Of a DNA stretch of 61,129 nucleotides, positions 17,380 through 25,644 are shown in pieces; position 1 is the first letter of the stretch; every line of letters begins with the position of its first letter. The DNA is from Deltaproteobacteria bacterium HGW-Deltaproteobacteria-3. GTDB lineage: Bacteria > Desulfobacterota > Desulfobulbia > Desulfobulbales > Desulfurivibrionaceae. A model generated the notes under the pieces. It searched no databases. It was not told the origin of the DNA and worked only from the letters and a program-made list of their open reading frames with translations. Position numbers and translations under genes: made by a program. The stretch is from assembly GCA_002841785.1 (NCBI GenBank), contig PHAW01000002.1, positions 1-61,129 of the forward strand, given 5' to 3'.

Positions 17380-19920
17380 ATGAAGATCAAAAGAAGGGAT
17401 TTTCTCAAAATGAGCGCGGCAACCGGTTTGGCGGTCGCAGCGTTCAAGGGAACCACCTTGAACGCCCTGGCCGAAGCGCCGAAGGGAACCATCGGCGGCG
17501 AGAAGGCCGGCAAATGGATGGCCTCCACCTGTCAGGGGTGCACCACTTGGTGTCCCATTGAAATTTTCGTTCAGGAGGGCCGGGCCACCAAGGTGCGCGG
17601 CAATCAGCTCAGCAAGGCCAACGACGGCTACTGCTGCGTGCGGGGCCATTTGATCATCCAGCAGATTTACGATCCGGACCGGATCAAGACCCCGATGAAG
17701 CGCACCAATCCGGTCAAGGCCCGCGGCGTCGATCCCAAGTTCGTGCCCATTACCTGGGACGAGGCCTTGAATACCCTCGCCGACAAGATCATGGAGCTGC
17801 GCACGAACAACGAATCCCACAAGTACATGTTGATGCGCGGCCGGTACTCCTATAACAACGATATTCTCTACGGGAATCTCACCAAGGTGATCGGCTCCCC
17901 GAACAACATCTCCCACAGCGCCATCTGCGCCGAGGTGGAGAAGATGGGTTCTTTTTACACCGAGGGCTTCTGGGGCTACCGGGACTACGATTTGGAAAAC
18001 ATGAAGTATCTCATCGTCTGGGGTTGCGATCCACTCTCCTCCAACCGTCAGATCCCCACCGCCATCAGCAAGTTCGGCAACCTCCTGGACCAGGGCACCG
18101 TGGTTGCCATCGACCCTCGCATGACCAACACCGCGGCCAAGGCGCACAAGTGGCTGCCGGTCAAGCCCGGCGAGGACGGCGCCCTGGCCACTGCCATGGC
18201 CCATGTGATTTTGACCTCGGGCCTCTGGAACAAGGATTTCTGCGGCGATTTCAAGGACGGCAAGAACCTGTTCAAGGCCGGCCAGACCGTGGATGAGGCT
18301 GCTTTTGACGAGAAGCGCACCCACGGCCTGGTCAAGTGGTGGAACATCGAATTGAAGGACCGCACCCCGGAATGGGCTGCCAAGATCACCGGCTTGAACA
18401 AGAAAGACATCGTCGAGGTGGCCACCGGTTTTGCCAAGGCCGCGCCCCGCTGCGCGGTCTGGAACGGCCCCAACATGATGCCCCGAGGCACCTACGGCGC
18501 CATGGCCATGTATGCCCTAAACGGCCTGGTGGGCGCCACGGACAGCATCGGCGGCGTCTGCACCGGCATGGGCGGCCCTAGCAGCAGTCATCCCAAGGTC
18601 GATGACTTCCTGGACGACATCGCCAAGGCAGGCAGCAAGAACAAGAAGATCGACCAGCGCGGCACCCTGGAGTTCCCGGCCCTGTCCGAGGGCAAGGTGG
18701 GCGGCGGGGTGGTCACCAACAATGTGGCCAATGCCATTCTGGCGGCCAAGCCTTACGACATCAAGGTGGCCATCGGCTATTTCTGCAACTTCAACTTCTC
18801 CGGGGCCGAGGGCGGCCGCTGGGACAAGGCCTTGGCCAAGATCCCCTTCTTTGCCCATATCACCACCATGGCCTCGGAGATGAGTCAGTTCGCTGATATC
18901 GTTCTGCCCTCGGCCATGCATCACAGCGAGCAGTGGGCTCCGGTCAAGAGCAAGGCCAACCTCCACGGCCATACCTCCCTCCAGCAGCCGGTGATCAAAC
19001 GGATGTTCGAGGTCAAGGCGCCGGAAACCGAGTTTGTCTGGATGCTGGCCGAAAAGCTCAAGGCCAGGGGGTTTGAGAATCCGATGAACTGGCTGCTCTC
19101 CTACAAGGATCCGGAAACCGGCAAGCCAGCCACCAGCGCCGAGGAGTTCGCCCTCGTCGCCACCAAGGTTTTCACCCAGAAGGCCTGGGATCCGGCAATG
19201 AACAAGGACTACAAGGGAGATCGTCCCACCGGCTGGGCCGATTTTGCCGAGAAGGGCATCGTCAACTCCGAAAAATTCACCTTTGGCAAGAAGTGGGAAA
19301 AAGGCTTTGAGAAAACCGCGACCAAGAAGTTCGAGTTCTACAGCGAAACTTTGAAAAAGACCCTCACCGAGCATGCCGAGAAGCAGAAAGTCACCATCGA
19401 CCAGGCGCTGGAGGCGATCAACTACACCGCCCGCGGCGAGCAGGCCTTTGTGCCCCACTACGAGCCGGTGCGCCGCCACGGCGAGGTCAAGGACTTCCCC
19501 TTCACCCTGGTGGACATGAAATCCCGCCTGAACCGCGAAGGCCGCAGCGGCAACCTGCCCTGGTATCTGGCCTTCAAGCAGTGCGACCCAGGTGATGTCA
19601 ACAACGAGGACGTTCTCCAGATCAATCCGGCCGACGCCAAAAAACTTGGCGTCAAGGAAGGCGACATGATCAAGGTGACCTCCACCGTGGGCAGCCTCAA
19701 GGTCCGCGCCCGCCTCTGGGAGGGCATTCAGCCTGGCACCGTGGCCAAGTGCTTCGGCCAGGGCCACTGGGCCTATGGCCGGGTTGCGGCAAAGGACTAT
19801 GCCAAGGCCATTCCCCGCGGCGCCAACTTCAACGAGATCATGCCGGACGACTACGACCGTCTGGTCGGCGCCGCCTGCCGCAACGGTGGCTTCACCGGGC
19901 TGAAGATCGAAAAGGCCTAA
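17380..19920 (+). CDS. arrA: Periplasmic molybdopterin oxidoreductase, probable arsenate respiratory reductase large subunit
   Basis: Catalytic subunit of the DMSO-reductase superfamily, 846 residues, exported by Tat (KRRDFLKMSAATG). The N-terminal cluster motif is C-X2-C-X3-C-X27-C (CQGCTTWC ... CVRGH), as described for ArrA. RGRYSY (about residue 151) matches the RGRY segment recalled for ArrA, whereas arsenite-oxidizing ArxA has a GRGWG-type motif there. IYDPDRIKTPMKRTNP and DYDLENMKYLIVWGCDP are also ArrA-like. Length matches ArrA (~850). Context supports it: arrB-type partner, TorD-type chaperone and an arsenic-resistance island converging from the other strand. Thiosulfate/polysulfide and tetrathionate reductases are the main alternatives. 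RBS AGGAG at 17365-17373. Confidence 0.8.
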   Translation: MKIKRRDFLKMSAATGLAVAAFKGTTLNALAEAPKGTIGGEKAGKWMASTCQGCTTWCPIEIFVQEGRATKVRGNQLSKANDGYCCVRGHLIIQQIYDPDRIKTPMKRTNPVKARGVDPKFVPITWDEALNTLADKIMELRTNNESHKYMLMRGRYSYNNDILYGNLTKVIGSPNNISHSAICAEVEKMGSFYTEGFWGYRDYDLENMKYLIVWGCDPLSSNRQIPTAISKFGNLLDQGTVVAIDPRMTNTAAKAHKWLPVKPGEDGALATAMAHVILTSGLWNKDFCGDFKDGKNLFKAGQTVDEAAFDEKRTHGLVKWWNIELKDRTPEWAAKITGLNKKDIVEVATGFAKAAPRCAVWNGPNMMPRGTYGAMAMYALNGLVGATDSIGGVCTGMGGPSSSHPKVDDFLDDIAKAGSKNKKIDQRGTLEFPALSEGKVGGGVVTNNVANAILAAKPYDIKVAIGYFCNFNFSGAEGGRWDKALAKIPFFAHITTMASEMSQFADIVLPSAMHHSEQWAPVKSKANLHGHTSLQQPVIKRMFEVKAPETEFVWMLAEKLKARGFENPMNWLLSYKDPETGKPATSAEEFALVATKVFTQKAWDPAMNKDYKGDRPTGWADFAEKGIVNSEKFTFGKKWEKGFEKTATKKFEFYSETLKKTLTEHAEKQKVTIDQALEAINYTARGEQAFVPHYEPVRRHGEVKDFPFTLVDMKSRLNREGRSGNLPWYLAFKQCDPGDVNNEDVLQINPADAKKLGVKEGDMIKVTSTVGSLKVRARLWEGIQPGTVAKCFGQGHWAYGRVAAKDYAKAIPRGANFNEIMPDDYDRLVGAACRNGGFTGLKIEKA

Positions 19921-19994
19921 GCCGTTGTTACGGATAAATTCATGATCCTGGCCGGCAAGAACGGCATAAAGAGCCGTAACGAAACAGCAACGGC
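19921..19994 (+). promoter_or_regulatory. Long intercistronic stem-loop between arrA and arrB
   Basis: GCCGTTG (19921-19927) directly after the arrA stop pairs with CAACGGC (19988-19994). The adjoining TTACGG pairs with CCGTAA (19974-19979), with a small internal bulge, and a minor CCG/CGG hairpin sits in the loop. No T-run follows, so it looks like an mRNA processing or stabilising element setting the arrA:arrB ratio and not a terminator. Confidence 0.6.
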
Positions 19995-20041
19995 TATTTC
20001 ATAACGGTTCTTAATTTTTCTGAATTCAGGAGGAACACACA

Positions 20042-20797
20042 ATGACGCAATATGCGATGGTTATAGATCTTCATAAATGCTCGGGCTGCGGCGCCTGCGC
20101 CCTGGCCTGCAAAACCGGGAACAACACCGCGAACCCAGCCAACGGCCAGGCTCACAACTGGGCCGATTTTCAGGCCGAGGTCAGCGGCAAGTTTCCGAAA
20201 ACCAAGTACGCCATGCGGCCGGTGCTTTGCAACCACTGCGCCAATGCCCCCTGTGTCAAGGCCTGCCCGGTAACGCCCAAGGCCATGTACAAGACCAAGG
20301 ACGGGATCACCATGCACAACGACGAGCGCTGCATCGGCTGCCGCGCCTGCCAGGAGGCGTGCCCCTACTCCAAGATGGAGGTCAAGGGCAATGAGTACAG
20401 TGTCATCAGCTACAACGAAGAGGGCAAGCCCTATCGGGCCGATTTTGCCGACAAGACCGAGCTCATTCCGGGCTGTACCACCTCCGGCGCCGAATTGGCC
20501 GCCAAGGCCGGGGCCATCCCGCCGCACCGCACCGCTTATGACCATCCGGATTACCAGGATGTGCGCCGCGATAACATCACGGAAAAATGCATCTTTTGTG
20601 ACCATCGGGTGAAGAAAGGGGAGCTGCCGAACTGTGTGGTTGCCTGTCCGGCCAAGGCCCGGACCTTCGGCGACATCTCCGACAAGAACAGCGAGGTTGC
20701 CCAGTTGGTCAAGAAGTACAAAGGCACCGTTCTCAAGCCCGAAAAGGGCACCAAGCCCAATGTCTATTACATCCGGAGCTTCAGCGTTGCCAAGTAG
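20042..20797 (+). CDS. arrB: Four-cluster ferredoxin subunit, probable ArrB
   Basis: Electron-transfer subunit of 251 residues, predicted to carry four 4Fe-4S clusters between the electron donor and the molybdenum subunit. Cysteine groups: CSGCGACALAC, CNHCANAPCVKACP, CIGCRACQEACP and CIFCDHRVKKG...CVVACP. DYQDVRRDNITEKCIFC is typical of ArrB, DmsB and PhsB proteins. There is no signal peptide, as expected for a subunit that hitch-hikes through Tat with the RR-bearing partner. An AGGAGG site lies 8 bases before ATG. No membrane anchor of the NrfD (ArrC) type follows, which fits the ArrAB two-subunit form. Confidence 0.88.
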   Translation: MTQYAMVIDLHKCSGCGACALACKTGNNTANPANGQAHNWADFQAEVSGKFPKTKYAMRPVLCNHCANAPCVKACPVTPKAMYKTKDGITMHNDERCIGCRACQEACPYSKMEVKGNEYSVISYNEEGKPYRADFADKTELIPGCTTSGAELAAKAGAIPPHRTAYDHPDYQDVRRDNITEKCIFCDHRVKKGELPNCVVACPAKARTFGDISDKNSEVAQLVKKYKGTVLKPEKGTKPNVYYIRSFSVAK

Positions 20798-20832
20798 TCC
20801 GGGAAAGGCATGGGGTAAGGCTCTGTAAAGCC

Positions 20833-20865
20833 GGGGGCGGGATGCGGGAGCGTTCCGCCCCTTTT
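20833..20865 (+). terminator. Terminator-like hairpin between arrB and torD
   Basis: GGGGCGG at 20834-20840 pairs with CCGCCCC at 20855-20861 and is followed by TTTT. It falls in the 88-base gap after arrB, so torD and the polyferredoxin gene may be made at a lower level than arrAB. Confidence 0.6.
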
Positions 20866-20885
20866 CATATCTTTGGGGGATTTCC

Positions 20886-21545
20886 ATGAACACCGATCGT
20901 GCGCGACTTGACCTGGCCCGGAGCGACGTCTACCGTCTGCTTGCCGCCTGCTTTTATGAACCGGACCGGGAGATGTTGCTTGAGGAAAATCTCTGCGCCA
21001 ACCTCGCCGGTTTGATGGAGGAGTTGTCGATACCGGCGGCCCGGTCTTGTCGCCGTATGGAACAGGGTCTTCAGGAAAACAGCCGGGAAGAGCTGCTGGT
21101 GGAGTACTCCTCCCTTTTCCTGAATCCCTTCGGCGCTCCTGCCCAGCCCTACGGTTCGGTCTATCTTGACAAAGAACGACAGCTCATGGGCGACTCGACC
21201 ATGCAGGTCCGGAAAATCTATGCTGCCGCCGGAGTGAAGCAGGAGACCGATGGTCCTCCGGACCATATTGCCATCGAATTGGAATTCATGAGTTTTCTCG
21301 GGCAGCGGATCGCCCAGGCCATCGCCTGTTCGGACCAGGAGGCAGTGGCGGAATTTACCGCCATCCAGGCCTGTTTTTTTAACACATATCTGGCTTCCTG
21401 GGCTCCATTGCTGGGCAGGGCCATTCAGGAGCACGCCGAGCTGCCGCTGTATCGCGCCTTGGGAGACTGTCTGCTCGGCTTCATCGGCGCGGAACAGCAG
21501 CGGCTCCGGAAATCTGCCGATTCCCCACTCCATGAGCCTCGTTGA
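20886..21545 (+). CDS. TorD-family molybdoenzyme chaperone
   Basis: All-helical cytoplasmic chaperone of 219 residues of the TorD/DmsD/NarJ type. These bind the Tat signal and apoprotein of molybdoenzymes until the cofactor is inserted. Features: YRLLAACFYEPDREML near the N-terminus, the conserved LLVEYSSLFLNPFG-x-AQPYGSVYLD segment, DHIAIELEFMSFL, and FFNTYLASWAPLLGRAI. Its likely client is the ArrA-like protein encoded 1 kb upstream. It overlaps the next gene by 14 bases, so the two are probably translated together. Confidence 0.9.
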   Translation: MNTDRARLDLARSDVYRLLAACFYEPDREMLLEENLCANLAGLMEELSIPAARSCRRMEQGLQENSREELLVEYSSLFLNPFGAPAQPYGSVYLDKERQLMGDSTMQVRKIYAAAGVKQETDGPPDHIAIELEFMSFLGQRIAQAIACSDQEAVAEFTAIQACFFNTYLASWAPLLGRAIQEHAELPLYRALGDCLLGFIGAEQQRLRKSADSPLHEPR

Positions 21546-22530
21546 CCGGTTCAAGAACAGCGAGGCAGCGGCCCTTGAGGTTATCTCTCGCCGCTGCCTC
21601 CGGACCCGCTTTCAGGGCAGTTCCTGCGACCGTTGTGTACGCGAGTGCCCGGTGGAGGCCATTCGTTTTGAGCCGGGGAAAATCCTCATTGACCCGAAAC
21701 GCTGCGTGGGTTGTCTGGCCTGCACCGCCGTCTGTCCGGCCGAGGCGCTGGTCGGGTGCGATTCCCGTCTGATTGCGGCTCCGGCCAAGGCGGCTGCGGG
21801 AAAAGCGGTCTTTTTGTGCTGTGAAAAGGGAATCCGCACCGGGGAGGAGATCATTCTTCCTTGCCTGGGGGCATTTTCCGAGGAGCATCTGGTTGCCTTC
21901 GCCGTCCGGGCAAGGGAAGGTGTTTGCCTCTGCCTTGCCCGATGCGGAGATTGCCGGGGTTCGTTTGTGCCGGAGGTTCTATCCCGACGCCTCCAGGCCC
22001 TTGCAAGCAAGCTGGGGCCAGAGGGACTCCTCTCTGCAATTAAACTGATTACGCGGGAGGAAGAGACCGAGCAGGCGGCATCAGTGAGCAGACGTTCCTT
22101 TTTTCGCGCCTTCTGGGATCTTTCAATCCATGCCGCCACCGAGACCATCACCACCCTGCAGTCGGAGCCGGACCCCAAGGAAAAGCATGCCCACAAGCAT
22201 CAGCCCGCTCGTTTGATTTTACTTCGTCAAGCCCTGGCGGATTCCGGCGAGGAAGCCGCCAGCCTGACTCTGTCGCAATTCTTTTTCACCCTTACGGTGA
22301 ACACGGAATGCAACTTCTGCGGCGGGTGCGCCGGGATGTGCCCCACCGGGGCGCTCAAGAACACCAGGGAAGGCGAGTTGAAACGGTTGCAGTTCGACTG
22401 GGCTCGCTGCAGCGGCTGCGGCCTCTGCCTGGAATTCTGCCGGAAAAAAGCGCTCACCCTTGTTGCCGGTCGTAGCCTTGAATCGTTGGAGCTGGAAAGC
22501 GAGGTCTTGCTGGAGATGAATGTGGCGTAG
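21532..22530 (+). CDS. Polyferredoxin-like protein of the arr operon
   Basis: Soluble 332-residue iron-sulfur protein. The N-terminal pair of 4Fe-4S motifs is CDRCVRECP and CVGCLACTAVCP. The middle is Cys-rich (LCCEKG, LPCLGAF, CLCLARCGDCRG). The C-terminal pair is CNFCGGCAGMCP and CSGCGLCLEFC. No signal peptide or membrane helix is visible; SRRSFFRAFW at ~188 resembles a Tat motif but is internal. The operon has no membrane anchor subunit, so this protein might pass electrons on the cytoplasmic side or take part in maturation, as NapF does. That role is inference. It is the last gene before the convergent - strand island. Confidence 0.8.
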   Translation: MSLVDRFKNSEAAALEVISRRCLRTRFQGSSCDRCVRECPVEAIRFEPGKILIDPKRCVGCLACTAVCPAEALVGCDSRLIAAPAKAAAGKAVFLCCEKGIRTGEEIILPCLGAFSEEHLVAFAVRAREGVCLCLARCGDCRGSFVPEVLSRRLQALASKLGPEGLLSAIKLITREEETEQAASVSRRSFFRAFWDLSIHAATETITTLQSEPDPKEKHAHKHQPARLILLRQALADSGEEAASLTLSQFFFTLTVNTECNFCGGCAGMCPTGALKNTREGELKRLQFDWARCSGCGLCLEFCRKKALTLVAGRSLESLELESEVLLEMNVA

Positions 22531-22547
22531 TTCCTTTACCAGAAAGG

Positions 22548-22838
22548 CATGAGCAGAAAGTATCCCTCAAGCCCGCTGATCAGCAGCCCGGTTCTTTTGC
22601 GAAACCAAGTGCTCGCCTGGCCGAAGGATGAGCTGGCCGGCAGCCGTTTTTCCGTGGCGGTCGAACTGTCGGCCACGGCAATGGGCAGGCAATGGCCGAC
22701 GGCAAAAGGAATATGGCCACAATCACGGCCAGCATTGCTGCCGGACCGTGATTGTGGCCAGGATGGAGGCGGTTAATGAAGCCGAAGGCGCGGGAGCTGG
22801 AAAGAAAGCCTGGTAAGGCCCAGCACAAAAGATGCCCC
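22548..22838 (-). pseudogene. Degraded copy of the 3' part of the ccdA-like gene
   Basis: Base by base this stretch matches the last ~300 bases of the intact ccdA-like gene at 25645-26343, including GGCCGAAGGATGAGCTGGCC and GTGGCGGTCGAACTG. It carries scattered substitutions and small deletions that destroy the frame. The equivalent of the stop end is at 22548 and the match fades near 22838. It has no start and cannot code for a protein. It lies directly downstream of tusA on the same strand, so it records a past tandem duplication or rearrangement of the thiol-relay genes. Confidence 0.8.
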
Positions 22839-22849
22839 ACGCCCCTCAG

Positions 22850-23092
22850 CTAACCCTTCTTGATATAAAACCTCGTAAAACCGGCATCTTCTACATCGCC
22901 CAAAAATTCGTGCCCCGCTCGTTGGCACCAACCGGGCAGGTCATTTTTGGAGCCCGGATCAGTGCCCAAAATTTCCAGAATCTCTCCGGATTTGATGGCG
23001 TCAATTGCCTTCTTGGTTTTGAGCAACGGCATGGGGCAACTCATTCCTTTGCAGTCCAGGGTCTTGTCCGGCTTGATGCTGTTCGGCTCCAT
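22850..23092 (-). CDS. TusA-family sulfur carrier, copy 1
   Basis: Small cytoplasmic sulfur-relay protein of 80 residues. The motif DCKGMSCPMPLLKTKKAI contains the CPxP cysteine that carries the persulfide. A second part, GTDPGSKNDLPGWC, has another cysteine and the family's usual loop. The gene begins inside the 3' end of the sigma54 regulator gene (92-base overlap, different frame). A close paralogue lies at 56108-56350. Its neighbours (rhodanese, CcdA-like, thioredoxin) suggest a sulfane-sulfur chain. A selenium- or arsenic-related role is possible but not shown. Confidence 0.9.
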   Translation of the reverse strand: MEPNSIKPDKTLDCKGMSCPMPLLKTKKAIDAIKSGEILEILGTDPGSKNDLPGWCQRAGHEFLGDVEDAGFTRFYIKKG

Positions 23093-25559
23093 GTGATTCT
23101 TCCTCCGTTATGTGAGTGGGGCTTGATTGGCCGGCGTTGTTTTCCTCCGCCGGGTTTTTAAGCTGATATTGCGCGATTTTACGGCGCAGGGTGTCCTTGG
23201 ATATGTCCAGTTCGCGGCAGACCGTCATCTTTTTCCATTTGTGCCGCTCAAGGGATCGCAAAATAGTCTGGCACGCCATTTCCTCAAGCGTCAAGGCGGC
23301 TCCGGCAGGGTGTGCGCCATGGAGGAGGGATTCATCATCCTTCCGCGGAGCAAACGGATCGGGAAGATGGGCCGGTTGAATAAGTCCGCCGGGGCAGAGA
23401 ATGAAAGTATACTCGATGATGTTTTTTATTTCCCTGATATTTCCCGGAAAATCATATTGCAGAAGCAGCGCCAGGGCTGCGTCCGAAATTCCCGTGATGT
23501 TTTTTCCCGTTTTGGCGGAGAACAGGGTGATCATATGCTGCACCAGCAGAGGGATGTCCTCCCTGCGTTCCCGCAGGGGCGGCAGGGTGATCCGGACTAC
23601 GTTGAGGCGGTAGAAAAGGTCTTCCCGGAAAAGACCCTTCTGCACCTGGTCGTGAAGATTCCTGTTGGTTGCGGCGATAATCCGGGCATCCGCCTCGATG
23701 GTTCTGTTTGACCCCAGGGGTTCATACCGCTTTTCCTGGAGCACCCGCAACAGTTTCACCTGGACGCCGAGCGGGATGTCGCCGATTTCGTCAAGGAAGA
23801 GCGTGCCTTTCCCGGCGGCGGCAAAGCGTCCCTGCTTGTCTTGTCTTGCATCGGTAAACGCCCCGGCCTTGTAACCAAAAAGCTCCGACTCCAGAAGGGT
23901 TTCCGGCAAGGCCCCGCAACTGACCGCCACGAAGGGGTTGTCTTTTCTGGTACTGGCATTGTGGATTGCCCTCGCCAGTATTTCCTTGCCGGTGCCGGAT
24001 TCTCCCAGGATCAAAACGTTGCTGTCGCTGTGGGCGATCTCCGGCAGGATGCCGAAGATGTTTTGCATCTTGGCATTCTTGCTGACGATCTCGTCAAAAG
24101 AGTAGCGCTGCGATATCTGTTTGCGCAAGATTGTCTCAATGCGCAAGTCGCGGAAGGTTTCCACCCCGCCGATGACGTTGCCCTCATGGTCTGTCAAAGG
24201 TGAGGCACTTACGCTGACAGGAACATTTTTCCCGTGGGCGTCGCGGAGGTGGATGGTGCGGCTGGCCACTGCTTTGCCCCCGTAAAGACTATGGGCAATG
24301 GCGCATTCCTTGCCGCAGACGTCGGACTGAAAGACCTCGGAGCATAATTTGCCCACGGCCTCATGCCGGCTCCAGCCGGTGATGATTTCCGCCGCCCGGT
24401 TAAACGAGGTGATATGCCAGTTGCGGTCTACGGTGAACACCCCGTCGGCGACACTCTCCAGTATCAGGTCTGTCGTCATGACCTGGGTCAGGTCGCGGAA
24501 AGTTTCCACTCCACCGATCACCTTGCCGGAACAATCGGTAAGCGGCGCTACGCTGAGACTGACCGGAATGCTTCGTCCGTTTCTGGTTTTGATGAAGATG
24601 GATTGATCAAGGGTCGTGTTCCCGCTTTGTAAGCTTTGGGCCAGGATACAGTTTTTTCCGCACAGGCTGGACTGGAGGACTTCCGCGCAGGGTCTGCCCA
24701 CAGCCTCATCCCTGGTCCAGCCGGTGATCTGTTCGGCTGCCCGATTGAATGAGGTCACATTCCATTTTTGATCAACGGTGAGTACTCCATCGGCGATGCT
24801 GTTCAGGATGAGTTCGTTCTGGAACAGCGTGGTCATGTCCCGAAAGGTGCCGACCCCGCCGACGACTTCACCCTCCGAGCTCATCATGGATGCAGCGCTG
24901 ATACTGATCGGGATGCTCCGGCCATTTTTATCCGTCGGGAAGACGAGCCGGCCGACAATGGGATTGTCATGCCGGATGCTTTGTCCTAGAACACATTCGG
25001 CGCCGCAGAGGCTGCCCCCGAATATTTCCAGGCAGGGCGTGCCGAGCACTTCTTCTTCTGTCCAACCCAAAATCCGTTGCGCGGCAGGGTTGAACGAGGT
25101 GATGAGCAGGTCGTTGTCCACGGTGAAGACGCCATCGGCGATATTGTTGAGAACCAGGGAAAAACTTTGCGAGGAATCCGAGCTGTCGCGCAGGGAGATA
25201 ACGGCGCCGGAAAAATTGCCTTCCATATCGGGAATCGCTTGGGCGGTTACCCGCACGGCCGTTGGAGATCCATCGGCCGGGTCGGAAAAAACAATCTGGT
25301 GTTTGGGTATACTGTGCCCCTTGGCAAGAGAGCGCTGGATGGCATGGAGTCCGCCGAACCGTTGCTCGCTGAATATCGTCTTGAAGTCCTGACCGATGAC
25401 GGCATGCGCCGAAAGGTGGAGAAGTTTTTCCGCCCTGCTGTTCAGCCAACTGACTTTCCAATGGCGGTCGACCATAAATGCCGCCTCCGGCTGGGCTTTG
25501 GCTCCGGATTTTGGTGACGACTTGGCTGTCTGGAAGAGCCGCAGATCTTCTATGCTCAT
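23001..25559 (-). CDS. Sigma54-dependent regulator with Cys-rich PAS repeats
   Basis: Enhancer-binding protein of 852 residues. One plain PAS lies at ~25-125. Three similar PAS domains follow at ~135-245, ~250-360 and ~365-475, each with C-X8-C-X3-C (C176/C185/C189, C291/C300/C304, C406/C415/C419). The AAA+ domain (~485-720) has Walker A GESGTGKE and a GAFTDA form of the sigma54-contact loop (566-571). A Fis-type HTH is near the end (KKMTVCRELDISKDTLRRK). The last ~30 residues are encoded within tusA and look like read-through of a lost stop. ATG 25559 follows GGTGG. The cysteines suggest redox, metal or As(III) sensing. Its targets are unknown. Confidence 0.9.
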   Translation of the reverse strand: MSIEDLRLFQTAKSSPKSGAKAQPEAAFMVDRHWKVSWLNSRAEKLLHLSAHAVIGQDFKTIFSEQRFGGLHAIQRSLAKGHSIPKHQIVFSDPADGSPTAVRVTAQAIPDMEGNFSGAVISLRDSSDSSQSFSLVLNNIADGVFTVDNDLLITSFNPAAQRILGWTEEEVLGTPCLEIFGGSLCGAECVLGQSIRHDNPIVGRLVFPTDKNGRSIPISISAASMMSSEGEVVGGVGTFRDMTTLFQNELILNSIADGVLTVDQKWNVTSFNRAAEQITGWTRDEAVGRPCAEVLQSSLCGKNCILAQSLQSGNTTLDQSIFIKTRNGRSIPVSLSVAPLTDCSGKVIGGVETFRDLTQVMTTDLILESVADGVFTVDRNWHITSFNRAAEIITGWSRHEAVGKLCSEVFQSDVCGKECAIAHSLYGGKAVASRTIHLRDAHGKNVPVSVSASPLTDHEGNVIGGVETFRDLRIETILRKQISQRYSFDEIVSKNAKMQNIFGILPEIAHSDSNVLILGESGTGKEILARAIHNASTRKDNPFVAVSCGALPETLLESELFGYKAGAFTDARQDKQGRFAAAGKGTLFLDEIGDIPLGVQVKLLRVLQEKRYEPLGSNRTIEADARIIAATNRNLHDQVQKGLFREDLFYRLNVVRITLPPLRERREDIPLLVQHMITLFSAKTGKNITGISDAALALLLQYDFPGNIREIKNIIEYTFILCPGGLIQPAHLPDPFAPRKDDESLLHGAHPAGAALTLEEMACQTILRSLERHKWKKMTVCRELDISKDTLRRKIAQYQLKNPAEENNAGQSSPTHITEEESHGAEQHQAGQDPGLQRNELPHAVAQNQEGN

Positions 25560-25644
25560 GGTTTGTCCACCTTTTTTATCTTTGAGAGAGAGGGGAAATT
25601 GGCTCCTGCAACTTATTATGGGAAGCAGGGCAATTGTCCTGACT

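Noticed and set aside
18517-19767. 416-codon - strand open frame inside arrA
   Set aside because: Same reason; its composition follows the codon pattern of arrA in antisense.
17380-19920. ArxA (arsenite oxidase-type) assignment
   Set aside because: The protein has RGRY, not the GRGWG-type motif recalled for ArxA.
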